DNA of 64,000 nt from assembly GCF_032302195.1 (NCBI RefSeq), contig NZ_CP135275.1, positions 3,472,001 through 3,536,000 on the forward strand, given 5' to 3'. Positions 44,645 to 52,897 of the stretch are shown piece by piece (positions within the stretch are counted from its first letter, which is position 1; the number at the start of each line of letters is the position of its first letter). The DNA comes from Paenibacillus sp. MMS20-IR301 (GTDB lineage: Bacteria; Bacillota; Bacilli; Paenibacillales; Paenibacillaceae). Below the pieces are notes generated by a model that did not search any database, had not been told where the DNA came from, and saw nothing but the letters and a program-made list of their open reading frames with translations. The translations under genes and the position numbers were made by a program.

Positions 44645-44678
44645 CATTAACTATATAACCTGAACGCGGAGGCAGCAC

Positions 44679-45620
44679 ATGAAACTAGATTTAACCGAAC
44701 AATCCTTGCCCGTATATGAGGCATTATCCAGTGCGGTACGCCTGCAGATGCTGCGCCTGCTGGCCGATAAACCAATGAATGTTAAGGAGCTGGCCGGAGC
44801 ACTTAAGCTCAGCAGCGCTATTATGACCATGCATGTGCGCAAGCTTGAAGCCGCCGGGCTAGTCCGGAGCCATATGGCTCCGGGCAAGAGCGGGCTGCAG
44901 AAGATCTGTACGCTGGCTGCTGACGGGGCCGAGATTATCTTCCCCGGACAGGCACGGGCGCAGCGCCGGAGCTACCGCAAGGAGATTCCCGTAGGCCATT
45001 ATTCCGATTTCCGGATTGAACCTACCTGCGGCCTGTCCACCACAGAGAAGGTGATCGGCAATTTCGATGATCCGCGGTATTTCTGGGACCAGGAACGCGT
45101 GAATGCAGGCATCCTCTGGTTCGGCAAAGGCTTCGTGGAATATAAAATCCCCAACTTCCTGCTCTCCAGCCAGCAGCCGGAAGAGCTGGTCATCACAATG
45201 GAGATCGCCTCAGAAGCTCCGTCTATCAATAACAACTGGCCTTCAGATATCTCCTTCACCCTGAACGGCCGGCGGCTCGGCTTCTGGACAAGCCCGGGCG
45301 ACTACGGCGACAGCCACGGCAAATATACCCCGGCTTGGTGGCCTGCGCTCACCAACCAGTACGGTCTGCTCAAGCAGCTGCGGATTACACCGGCCGGCAC
45401 CTTCATGGACGGGCAGAAGCTCTCAGAGATCACGCTGGACCAGGTAGGCATCCGCGAGAAACAGTGGACCTTCAGGGTGGCCGTTGAAGAGGATGCAGAG
45501 CATATTGGAGGTCTTACCCTGTTTGGCAAAGGCTTCGGCAATTATAACGAGGATCTGGTCTTTGAGCTCTTTTATAATGATGCTGCCGATTCCCCGGGAA
45601 ATGCCGGCCAGCCGGAATAA
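44679..45620 (+). CDS. ArsR-like transcriptional regulator with large C-terminal domain
   Basis: The 313-aa protein has an N-terminal winged helix (about 8-75: LSSAVRLQMLRLLADKPMN, ELAGALKLSSAIMTMHVRKLEAAG). No metal-binding cysteines of ArsR are seen. The remaining ~210 residues are rich in Trp, Tyr and Phe (WFGKGFVEYKIP, TPAWWPALTNQYGLLK, LFGKGFGNYNEDL) and probably form a beta-sandwich that senses a ligand, perhaps a sugar. It faces the arabinofuranosidase gene, convergent with it. GGAGG precedes the ATG. Confidence 0.82.
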   Translation: MKLDLTEQSLPVYEALSSAVRLQMLRLLADKPMNVKELAGALKLSSAIMTMHVRKLEAAGLVRSHMAPGKSGLQKICTLAADGAEIIFPGQARAQRRSYRKEIPVGHYSDFRIEPTCGLSTTEKVIGNFDDPRYFWDQERVNAGILWFGKGFVEYKIPNFLLSSQQPEELVITMEIASEAPSINNNWPSDISFTLNGRRLGFWTSPGDYGDSHGKYTPAWWPALTNQYGLLKQLRITPAGTFMDGQKLSEITLDQVGIREKQWTFRVAVEEDAEHIGGLTLFGKGFGNYNEDLVFELFYNDAADSPGNAGQPE

Positions 45621-45633
45621 ATTGCAAACACGC

Positions 45634-45690
45634 CAAACAGCGGCAGCGGGAGAACTTACCCTCAGGTAGGTTCCCCGCTGCCGCTGTTTC
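45634..45690. terminator. Bidirectional terminator
   Basis: AAACAGCGGCAGCGGG (45635-45650) and CCCGCTGCCGCTGTTT (45674-45689), a perfect 16-bp stem between convergent genes. Confidence 0.9.
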
Positions 45691-45728
45691 ATTTACGGGC
45701 AGTATTAAGTTGTATTATCCGACGGCCT

Positions 45729-46004
45729 TTATTCCGCCACCGGCTGCCACAGGCCGCCGCCCGGAAGCGGACAGCCGCGCGCCTTCAGCCGGGCCACAAC
45801 CGGAATGATGCAGCCGCAGGCGGTGCAGGTCACCCCGTCCTGCAGCTTGGGGCAAGTTCCGCACAGGGCAATCCGGCCCGCATAAACCTCATCCGAAGCC
45901 GTATTATCCGGATTGAACATGGAGGAAGCCAGAATACGGGCAATCTGCGCTTCCGTTACCTTGTATTCCTCCCGGCATCCTTTGCAGGCTGAAGCTGCTG
46001 TCAT
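45729..46004 (-). CDS. Cys-rich small protein, DUF6171-like
   Basis: The 91-aa protein has three cysteine clusters: CKGC near the start, CGTCP in the middle and CTACGC after it, suggesting bound zinc. The end is GCPLPGGGLWQPV. I recognise this layout as a small Firmicute family but no function is known. ATG 46004 has AAGGTG upstream; a GTG at 46013 overlaps that site. It begins 20 bp after the arabinofuranosidase stop and is likely cotranscribed. Confidence 0.75.
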   Translation of the reverse strand: MTAASACKGCREEYKVTEAQIARILASSMFNPDNTASDEVYAGRIALCGTCPKLQDGVTCTACGCIIPVVARLKARGCPLPGGGLWQPVAE

Positions 46005-46023
46005 GCTGTTCACCTTCTTCTTA

Positions 46024-47520
46024 TTAGGCTTCCGGTGTAATTTCCAGTACAGTTACCGACATTGGCGGCAATTCTACGGTAAGCGCAGTGCCCTCCAGCT
46101 TGAAGGCAGTGAACGGCTGCGGCACTACCGCTTCCGGCTGCTCGAAGGTATTATGGGCATCAATGGATGATCCGGCAAGCACAGTCCCGCTGACGGAAGC
46201 CGCCGCTACGGCCAGTCCGCGCAGCTCAAGCGGCAATGTGGCGGAGGTCTCGTGATTCAGATTGCACAGGCTGACATGAATTATACCTTCAGCCGTAATG
46301 GAAGCCGAAGCGGATACCTCAGGAATCTCACGGCCTTCATAACTGTACACCGGGCTGTCGATCGTCAGATCCAGGAGCTCGGCATCCTGATGCACCTTAT
46401 ACATGTTGAACACATGATAGGTTGGCGTCAGCACCATTTTCTCCCCTTCGGTCAGAATGACAGCCTGCAGCACGTTGATGGTCTGGGCGATGTTCGCCAT
46501 CCGGACACGTTCGCTGTGCTTGTGGAAAATATTCAGGGTCAGGCCGGCAACCAGCGCATCCCGGATTGAATTCTGCTGGTAGAGGAAGCCCGGGTTCGTT
46601 CCCGGCTCTACATCATACCAGGTGCCCCACTCATCGACGATCAGGCCCACTCTTTTCTCCGGATCATATTTGTCCATAATGGTGCTGTGGCGGGTAACCA
46701 GCTCATCCATCCGCAGAGCCTTCTCCAGCGTGCTGAACCATTCATCCGCCGCAAACCCTGTAGCCGCCCCTTTGTTATGCCATTCACCAGTCGGAATCGT
46801 GTAGTAATGCAGGGTAATGGAGTCCATGAAGCGGGCAGCCTCGCGCATCAGTACTTCCGTCCAGTTGTAATCATCCACATTCGCCCCGCAGGCAATCCGG
46901 TGAATCTTGTTATCCCCGTAGTTGCGAACGTAAGTCTGGTAACGGCGGTACAGATCGGCATAATACTCAGGACGCATATTGCCGCCGCAGCCCCAGTTCT
47001 CATTCCCCACGCCGAAATAAGTTACGCTCCAAGGCTCTTCCCGGCCGTTCTTCTGGCGCAGCTCAGCCATCGGCGATACGCCGTTAAAGGTCAGATATTC
47101 AACCCACTCAGACATCTCCTGAACCGTTCCGCTGCCCACATTGCCGTTGATGTAAGGCTCACATTGCAGCATGTCACAGAGCATCATAAATTCATGCGTA
47201 CCGAAGTGATTGTTCTCTACCGTACCGCCCCAGTGGGTGTTGATCATCCGCTTGCGCTCTTCGCTCGGGCCGATACCGTCTTTCCAGTGATATTCATCAG
47301 CGAAACAGCCGCCCGGCCAGCGCAGCACCGGAATCTTCATTTCCTTAAGCGCTTCCACTACATCGTTACGGATACCGTTGGTATTCGGGATCGGAGAATC
47401 CGCTCCAACCCAGATGCCTTCATAGATGCAGCGGCCCAGATGCTCGGCGAAATGCCCGTAAATGTTGCGGTTAATCGTTCCTTTGCGGATATCCGTGTTC
47501 AGTACAATACGTTCAGCCAT
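46024..47520 (-). CDS. abfA: Alpha-L-arabinofuranosidase, GH51
   Basis: Intracellular enzyme releasing terminal arabinose from arabino-oligosaccharides. The 498-aa protein matches GH51: [33 protein letters not shown], the acid/base Glu in [11 protein letters not shown] and the nucleophile Glu in VDEWGTWYD, followed by the C-terminal beta domain. It has no signal peptide. The ATG at 47520 has AGAGGAG upstream. No transporter or other ara gene is near, apart from the ArsR-like regulator on the opposite strand. Confidence 0.96.
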   Translation of the reverse strand: MAERIVLNTDIRKGTINRNIYGHFAEHLGRCIYEGIWVGADSPIPNTNGIRNDVVEALKEMKIPVLRWPGGCFADEYHWKDGIGPSEERKRMINTHWGGTVENNHFGTHEFMMLCDMLQCEPYINGNVGSGTVQEMSEWVEYLTFNGVSPMAELRQKNGREEPWSVTYFGVGNENWGCGGNMRPEYYADLYRRYQTYVRNYGDNKIHRIACGANVDDYNWTEVLMREAARFMDSITLHYYTIPTGEWHNKGAATGFAADEWFSTLEKALRMDELVTRHSTIMDKYDPEKRVGLIVDEWGTWYDVEPGTNPGFLYQQNSIRDALVAGLTLNIFHKHSERVRMANIAQTINVLQAVILTEGEKMVLTPTYHVFNMYKVHQDAELLDLTIDSPVYSYEGREIPEVSASASITAEGIIHVSLCNLNHETSATLPLELRGLAVAAASVSGTVLAGSSIDAHNTFEQPEAVVPQPFTAFKLEGTALTVELPPMSVTVLEITPEA

Positions 47521-47851
47521 GAATGTAACGCTCCTCTTTAAGTTAATATATTTATTAATCATTTAATACTTATATTAATATTATAGTCAGGCAGCTTCCC
47601 ATTCGTCAATCTTTATATTAAGCGCCTTTGCCTGCAGTCCGTTAACCGCTATAATTTTGCAGAAATATCGTTCAAAAATACCATTTACGAATGGAATTTA
47701 TTGGTATATATTGTAGGAGATATAAGAAATAAGGCACGGGAGGAGGCCGAATTGCGGTTCTGTTGGTTCAGGTTCTGCTTGGTTGAAGTTTTTTTGGCAT
47801 GCATCCGGTTAAACTCTAAAAATACTTTATTTTTGAGAGGATGGATCATCT
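47521..47851. other. AT-rich intergenic region
   Basis: 331 bp between divergent abfA and the secreted-protein gene. Low GC, presumably holding both promoters; I find no clear hexamer pair or other element. An ORF at 47701-47928 has no ribosome binding site. Confidence 0.4.
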
Positions 47852-48262
47852 GTGAAAAAACTGAGTACTCTGTTATTTATTATGGTTATGGGCCTCACTC
47901 TGACGTTCGGCTTGACCGCATCGGCTAATCCCGCCATCGTAAGCTATGGGGGCAGTTATTCCAACACGTTTAATACGCCTGAGAGCAACTACGCCTACAT
48001 TCTTCCTAATGCCAGTACAAAGGGGACCAGCGTTCACATTACGGCATCTTCAGCAAATACGCTTCGCCTGCACTATTACTGGAGCTACAATAATACTACG
48101 CTTGATCTGGGCACTATGACTGTTAACAGCACCAATTACTATGGAGGCTCCGGCTACTATGCGCCAGGCACACTGATTACAGTTGTAGAAAGAGTGCCCG
48201 GGGCCACTACAACACTAATTCCGTCTGTTACCTACACCATTTCTTTTAACGCAGCACCATAA
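47852..48262 (+). CDS. Secreted protein of unknown function, 136 aa
   Basis: Starts with GTG, GAGAGGA about 9 nt upstream. A clear signal peptide (KKLSTLLFIMVMGLTLTFGL, cleavage near TASA-N, about residue 25) is followed by ~110 residues rich in Ser, Thr, Tyr and Asn with no cysteine, probably all beta (LRLHYYWSYNN, YYGGSGYYAPG, VTYTISFN). I do not recognise the family. It stands alone with its own terminator. Confidence 0.75.
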   Translation: MKKLSTLLFIMVMGLTLTFGLTASANPAIVSYGGSYSNTFNTPESNYAYILPNASTKGTSVHITASSANTLRLHYYWSYNNTTLDLGTMTVNSTNYYGGSGYYAPGTLITVVERVPGATTTLIPSVTYTISFNAAP

Positions 48263-48280
48263 GTACGCCAGATCCGCGAA

Positions 48281-48327
48281 GAGCCGCAAGATGACCTCTA
48301 AGTCCGGTCATCCTGCGGCTTATTTAT
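48281..48327 (+). terminator. Terminator of the secreted-protein gene
   Basis: AGCCGCAAGATGACC (48282-48296) and GGTCATCCTGCGGCT (48306-48320) followed by TATTTATT. Confidence 0.85.
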
Positions 48328-48398
48328 TGTGCTATGTAAAAGCACGCCGGAATGATATTATGACAAGGGTACACAAATAAAGCATATTGGAGAGTAAT

Positions 48399-48809
48399 AT
48401 GATCAGACCTATTTGTAAAGATACGATGCTGCTGAGCCAGCGCTCCGCTCCGGCAACGAAGGATGATATTCCGGTGTTAGACGACCTGCTGGAGACGCTG
48501 CGGGCCAATAGTGACCGGTGTGTCGGGATGGCGGCTGATATGATCGGCGTTAATAAGCGCATCATTGCCTTCAGCATCGGACCGGCGAACATTGCCATGA
48601 TCAATCCGGTAATCACGGGACGTGATACCCCCTACGAAGCCGAAGAAGGCTGCCTGTCTCTCGAAGGTGTACGGCGGACCGTCCGGTATCAAACCATTGA
48701 GGTAGAGTTCCTTGACCGCAACTTCAAGCAGCATAAGCAGAGCTTCACCGGCTTTACCGCGCAGATCATTCAGCACGAAATCGATCATTGCGACGGAATT
48801 GTAATCTGA
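48399..48809 (+). CDS. Peptide deformylase-like protein, short form
   Basis: The 136-aa protein has two of the three deformylase motifs: EGCLS with the metal Cys and QHEIDHCDG with HExxH. The first motif, usually GxGxAAxQIG, reads CVGMAADMIG, so the glutamine that helps form the oxyanion hole is Met. Such short, variant forms occur in Firmicutes beside a canonical Def. It may be a deformylase with altered activity or another metallo-amidase. ATG 48399 has GGAGAG upstream; the in-frame TTG at 48387 is unlikely. Confidence 0.85.
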   Translation: MIRPICKDTMLLSQRSAPATKDDIPVLDDLLETLRANSDRCVGMAADMIGVNKRIIAFSIGPANIAMINPVITGRDTPYEAEEGCLSLEGVRRTVRYQTIEVEFLDRNFKQHKQSFTGFTAQIIQHEIDHCDGIVI

Positions 48810-48822
48810 ATCTTATTTATGC

Positions 48823-48866
48823 CAAAAAAGCGCCCTCCGGCCGCAACGGTCCGAAAGGCGCTTTCC
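48823..48866 (-). terminator. Terminator of the exonuclease gene
   Basis: AAAGCGCC...GGCGCTTT (48827-48834, 48857-48864), with TTTTTT on the minus strand. Confidence 0.8.
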
Positions 48867-48897
48867 TTATGTGGCAGCTGTGGCGGCGGTTTGCGGC

Positions 48898-49839
48898 TTA
48901 GCCCAGATCCCCCAGCTCAATCTGCACAATTCCCCGCTCATCCCGTTCCTCGGCGATCCCGCCGATCAGATGCATCAGACTGCCGAACTCCAGCTCCTGG
49001 AACTTGCGTGCCGCCGTATCCCGCTGCAGCGCCCAGAGGCATTCCGTAAGCGTGCAGACCACCGGCACATCGCAGCGGATCTCCGCCAGCTCCCGGGAGA
49101 GATGCAGCATGTCGAGATCGGCTTCAATTTTACCCCGCACCCCTTTGGGCAGCAGATGCAGGTTCTCAATTACACCCTCCACCGTGCCGTATTCGATCAG
49201 AAGTTTGGTAGCCGTTTTCTCGCCAATACCCTTCACGCCGGGATAATTATCGCTCGTATCGCCCATGAAGCCCTTCAGGTCAATCACCTGCGCTGGCGTG
49301 AGGCCTCTTTCCGTAAGGAGTTCCGCCGGATCATACACTTTATAGTTGGACCGGCCTTTTTTCATAATCACGACCTTGACACTGTCATTCACCAGCTGCA
49401 GCATATCGTGATCCCCCGTAAGAATGTAGACCTCAGACTCCCCGCTATAGCATGAAGCCAGGGTTCCGATGCAATCATCCGCTTCATAGCCCGCGAGGCC
49501 GATATTCGGTACGCCCAGCTCAGCTACTACTTCCTTGACCAGATCGAATTGCGGGATCAGCTCCAGCGGCGCATCAATCCGGTTCGATTTGTACCCGTCA
49601 TACTTCTCCGTACGGAACGTTCCCTTCCCCATATCCCAGCAGCAGACTACATGCGAAGGCTCAAACGTGCTCACCGCATCGAAAAAATACTGCAAAAACC
49701 CGTACACCGCATTCGTAGGCAATCCGGCTTTGGTCTTGCGGATATATCCTCCATAAGAGGTAGCATAAAAAGCCCTGAACAGCAGAGCCATTCCATCGAT
49801 TATCATTACCCGGCCCTTCATTTCTGTTTCTGTGCTCAT
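48898..49839 (-). CDS. ypcP: 5'-3' exonuclease (FEN family, YpcP-like)
   Basis: Stand-alone homologue of the 5' nuclease domain of DNA polymerase I; removes RNA primers and flaps. The 313-aa protein has acidic metal sites in VMIIDGMALLFRAFY, VCCWDMGKGTFRTEKYDGYK, AGYEADDCIGTLA, ILTGDHDMLQLV and FMGDTSDNYPGVKGIGEKTA, the last with the H3TH motif. GGAGAGG precedes the ATG. Own terminator. Confidence 0.94.
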   Translation of the reverse strand: MSTETEMKGRVMIIDGMALLFRAFYATSYGGYIRKTKAGLPTNAVYGFLQYFFDAVSTFEPSHVVCCWDMGKGTFRTEKYDGYKSNRIDAPLELIPQFDLVKEVVAELGVPNIGLAGYEADDCIGTLASCYSGESEVYILTGDHDMLQLVNDSVKVVIMKKGRSNYKVYDPAELLTERGLTPAQVIDLKGFMGDTSDNYPGVKGIGEKTATKLLIEYGTVEGVIENLHLLPKGVRGKIEADLDMLHLSRELAEIRCDVPVVCTLTECLWALQRDTAARKFQELEFGSLMHLIGGIAEERDERGIVQIELGDLG

Positions 49840-49866
49840 GTGTAACCTCTCCTTGTTAGCTGTAAT

Positions 49867-50232
49867 TTAAGATTTGCTCCAGGCTTCCGCATATTGCTCC
49901 TCTTTGAAGCCGACCGTCACCTGCTTGCCGTCAGACACGACCGGACGCTTAATCAGCATCCCGTGAGCGGACAGCAGCGCCAGCTGCTCATCTTCGCTGA
50001 GGCCGGCCAGCTTATCCTTGAGATTAAGCTCCTTATAGACCTCACCGCTCGTATTAAAAAACTTCTTCAGCGGCAGCCCGCTGTGCTTCACCAGTACACG
50101 CAGTTCATCCACGGTTGGCGGCTGCTCGGCAATATGCTGCAGATCCAGCTCATGCCCCTGCTCCTTCAGCCATTTCACCGCTGCGCGGCAGGTGCTGCAT
50201 TTCGGATATTGATAGACTTTCAATTGACTCAT
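49867..50232 (-). CDS. ArsC/Spx-family thioredoxin-fold protein
   Basis: The 121-aa protein has the Spx/ArsC fold with CSTC (CxxC) at residues 12-15 (YPKCSTCRAAVKWL) and IKRPVV in place of the arsenate reductase IERPI motif. Length and sequence resemble B. subtilis YusI; it lacks the RpoA-binding region of a true Spx. Likely a redox or stress protein, function unproven. Overlaps no neighbour. Confidence 0.88.
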   Translation of the reverse strand: MSQLKVYQYPKCSTCRAAVKWLKEQGHELDLQHIAEQPPTVDELRVLVKHSGLPLKKFFNTSGEVYKELNLKDKLAGLSEDEQLALLSAHGMLIKRPVVSDGKQVTVGFKEEQYAEAWSKS

Positions 50233-50312
50233 CGGCTTCTCCTTCTATTAAGAGCACAGCCTTGCGGCTGTACCGGGGGCTTGGTGATTATAGTAAGTGG
50301 ATTTATTTAGAT

Positions 50313-51281
50313 TCAATCAGCTATGGACCGCAGCTTCTCCTGCAGCAGCGCCATATCCGGCGGCAGCGGCGCGTCGAAGACCAGTCCGGCATGCGTGACC
50401 GGATGCCGGAAGGACAGCCGCACCGCATGCAGCGCCTGACGCGGGATGGCGGCGTCCAGCTCCGCGACAGCCGCGAGCTGCGCCGCTTCCCCGCGCGCAT
50501 ACAGCGGGTGACGGTACATGCCGTCACCGATCAGCGGACAGCCGATCGAGCTCATATGCACCCGGATCTGATGGGTGCGCCCGCTCTCCAGCTTCAGCTC
50601 CACCAGCGAAGCCGCGCTGGCGGTGTAAGCCTCCTTGACCTCGTAGCGGGTCAAGGAGGGATAGCCCTCCGGCGTCACAATCCGCCGGTGCGGCTCCAGC
50701 GGGTCACGGTCGATCGGCCCGTCGATATCCCCGCTGGGCACTGCTGGAACGCCGTGCACAAACGCTGCGTACCGCTTGTCCACTGTTCCGGCAATCATCT
50801 GCTCGGAGATATGCTGATGGCTGTAAGGATTCTTGGCAATGACCAGCACACCCGAGGTGTCCTGGTCCAGCCGGTGGACCGGGCGGAAGCGGACCCGCTC
50901 CCCCCGCGAAGCCCAGTAATGGACCACTCCGTTGGCGAGTGTGTCCGTGTAATGTCCATGCGTCGGATGGACAATAATGCCCGCCGCCTTATTCACCACA
51001 AGCAGGTGCTCATCCTCGAACAGAATATCAAAGGGAATCGCCTGCGGCATTATATCATCCGAAGTCTCCTGCTCCATGCGGATATCGACCTGATCCCCGC
51101 TGCTTACCTTAACACTGATATAGACACGCTCTCCGTTCAGCATAATGCCCTGCTCAGTCATCTTGAGCCGGGACAGCAGCTTGCGGGAGACATCCATCCG
51201 CTTCTGCAGGATGGTTTTGAGCAGCCAGCCGTCTTCATGCGGCGGCACAATATAGGTAATCGGCGGATAATAGCTGCTCAT
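50313..51281 (-). CDS. RluA/RluD-family pseudouridine synthase
   Basis: Isomerises uridines in rRNA or tRNA. The 322-aa protein has an S4-like N-terminal part (about 15-75), and the catalytic motif HRLDQDTSGVLVIAKN with the catalytic Asp, later RTHQIRVHMSSIGCPLIGD and LHAVRLSFRHPVT. Three RluA paralogues are usual in Bacillus, so the exact target is open. The start overlaps the adenosyltransferase stop as ATGA. Confidence 0.93.
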   Translation of the reverse strand: MSSYYPPITYIVPPHEDGWLLKTILQKRMDVSRKLLSRLKMTEQGIMLNGERVYISVKVSSGDQVDIRMEQETSDDIMPQAIPFDILFEDEHLLVVNKAAGIIVHPTHGHYTDTLANGVVHYWASRGERVRFRPVHRLDQDTSGVLVIAKNPYSHQHISEQMIAGTVDKRYAAFVHGVPAVPSGDIDGPIDRDPLEPHRRIVTPEGYPSLTRYEVKEAYTASAASLVELKLESGRTHQIRVHMSSIGCPLIGDGMYRHPLYARGEAAQLAAVAELDAAIPRQALHAVRLSFRHPVTHAGLVFDAPLPPDMALLQEKLRSIAD

Positions 51282-51844
51282 TTGTTCCGGAACACCTTTT
51301 TGCTGCGCAGATACTCTACCTCAGCAACCTCCAGGCGTGTATTGGCTGCGCGGGCCAGTGCGAAGAAATAATCGGACAGCCGGTTCAGATAGATTACCGC
51401 CTCCGGGTTAATCTCTGCACTCCGTCCCAGGGTAACCGCCCGGCGTTCCGCACGGCGGCACACGGTCCGGCAGACATGCAGCACCGAAGACAGCTGGCTT
51501 CCGCCGGGCAGAATGAACCGCTCCAGCACGGGATTCTCCGCCTGCAGCGCATCGATCCAGCCCTCCAGCCGGACGGCCATTTCGCTTTTCACCTTATACT
51601 TCTGCTCGCTCAGCTTCACAAATGCCAGATCTGAGCCGCAGTCAAACAGCTCATGCTGAATCTCCAGCAGCTGCTCCCGCACATCAGCAAACCGTTCATC
51701 CTCCATCAGGCTCCGGGCCTGGCCAACGAAGCAGTTCAGCTCATCTATGGTGCCATAAGCCTCGACGCGGACATCATCCTTGCCCACACGGCCCCCGATA
51801 ACCGAGGTTTCCCCTTTATCCCCCGTACGCGTATAGATCGCCAT
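51278..51844 (-). CDS. PduO-type ATP:cob(I)alamin adenosyltransferase
   Basis: Transfers adenosyl from ATP to reduced corrinoid, making the coenzyme form. The 188-aa protein shows IYTRTGDKGETSV, GTIDELNCFVGQA, FILPGGS, CRTVCRRAERRAV, and YLNRLSDYFFALAR. ATG 51844 is used (MAIYTRTGDKG); upstream in-frame codons lack a ribosome binding site, while TTTAGGGGG lies before this one. It completes activation of the product of the cbi operon 7 kb away, yet is cotranscribed with a pseudouridine synthase. Confidence 0.93.
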   Translation of the reverse strand: MAIYTRTGDKGETSVIGGRVGKDDVRVEAYGTIDELNCFVGQARSLMEDERFADVREQLLEIQHELFDCGSDLAFVKLSEQKYKVKSEMAVRLEGWIDALQAENPVLERFILPGGSQLSSVLHVCRTVCRRAERRAVTLGRSAEINPEAVIYLNRLSDYFFALARAANTRLEVAEVEYLRSKKVFRNK

Positions 51845-51947
51845 AGTATTTATCCCCCTAAAGTTACAAATCACATAGTAATAGTGTAATCGTTCTTAGG
51901 TATGTAGGCAAACAAAGATAAGCATTTCTGACATGTAAATAACTCCC

Positions 51948-52712
51948 TTACGGCTTCCGGAAAGTTATGCAGTACATCAGGCCCTTGCATACTTCCTTAT
52001 ATTCCAGCTCCAGCATCTCCTGCGGAATGAGTCCGGCAATCCCCGGCAACTGCTCCTTCTGCTGAAAATATCCTTTAACCACAGGCACCTTCCCGTAGGT
52101 CCCCTTGACCAATTGCTCCGTCTCATCAGCTATCATCAGCTTCGTGCCCGGCTTTGCCACCCTGATCATCTCCAGCACCGCGGCAGCCGGATCGCTGAAA
52201 TAATTAATCCCGCCGACATGATAGACGCAGTCAAAGACATTATCTGCAAAAGGCAGCTGCTCCGCCTGTCCCTGGAACAGCCGGGCCTCCAGCTTCCAGC
52301 GCCGCAGATTACGTACTGCCTGCTTCAGCATTCCGCTGGAGATATCCAGCCCGTACAGCTCTGCCTTAACGCCCAGATAGGGGAAATTATCCGCGCTGCC
52401 CGCCGAAGTCTCCAGTATGGAATCACCATCCTGCAGTGCAAGTGATGACAGAAACTGCTCCCTGTAGCGGCGTTCCCCGCCAAACTTCAGCGCAAAATAC
52501 AGTGTATTGGACAGCCGGTAGAAACGGGCAATCCGGTTGTACAGCTCAAGATATTTTTTGTTGCTGCCTTCGGCAGCCGATTCTGCCAGAAATACAAAAT
52601 ATCCGTGCTGCCACGGATATTGTTGTCCATTCTGTATATTGACGGCCCCGGCAGGCGTAAGCTGAAGCTTGTCCTTAGTGTACGGGTCCATGAGCATTTC
52701 GTCTTGCAGCAT
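51948..52712 (-). CDS. Class I SAM-dependent methyltransferase
   Basis: The 254-aa protein starts with a Trm112/RlmA-like segment (DPYTKDKLQLTPAG, about 5-40), without zinc cysteines. The methyltransferase domain carries ILETSAGSADNFPYL, LYGLDISSGML, FQGQAEQLPFADNVFD and YHVGGINYFSDP, as in UbiE-like enzymes. Substrate unknown. ATG 52712 has AAGGAG 9 nt upstream; the ORF extension to 52757 does not. Confidence 0.88.
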   Translation of the reverse strand: MLQDEMLMDPYTKDKLQLTPAGAVNIQNGQQYPWQHGYFVFLAESAAEGSNKKYLELYNRIARFYRLSNTLYFALKFGGERRYREQFLSSLALQDGDSILETSAGSADNFPYLGVKAELYGLDISSGMLKQAVRNLRRWKLEARLFQGQAEQLPFADNVFDCVYHVGGINYFSDPAAAVLEMIRVAKPGTKLMIADETEQLVKGTYGKVPVVKGYFQQKEQLPGIAGLIPQEMLELEYKEVCKGLMYCITFRKP

Positions 52713-52897
52713 CGGTAACATCTCCTTGTGGGGCAACACGTTCAGCACCGCCCGCAAATATCGTATGTACCCATTATATGCCTGCAGCGGAAACCAGCCA
52801 TCCGGCTACGGGCCGTTCTCTCCTTCCGCCCGGAGGCGGATACAGGAAATACAGCAGCGGCCGTATGCCGTAAGTATGGTTATGTTCCTTCTCCAGC

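Noticed and set aside
47701..47928. 75-aa ORF overlapping the secreted-protein start
   Set aside because: Overlaps the signal-peptide gene in another frame; no ribosome binding site suited to its start.
50255..50272. Hairpin between the ArsC-like and RluD-like genes as a terminator
   Set aside because: Short ACAGCC/GGCTGT stem without a T run; not convincing.
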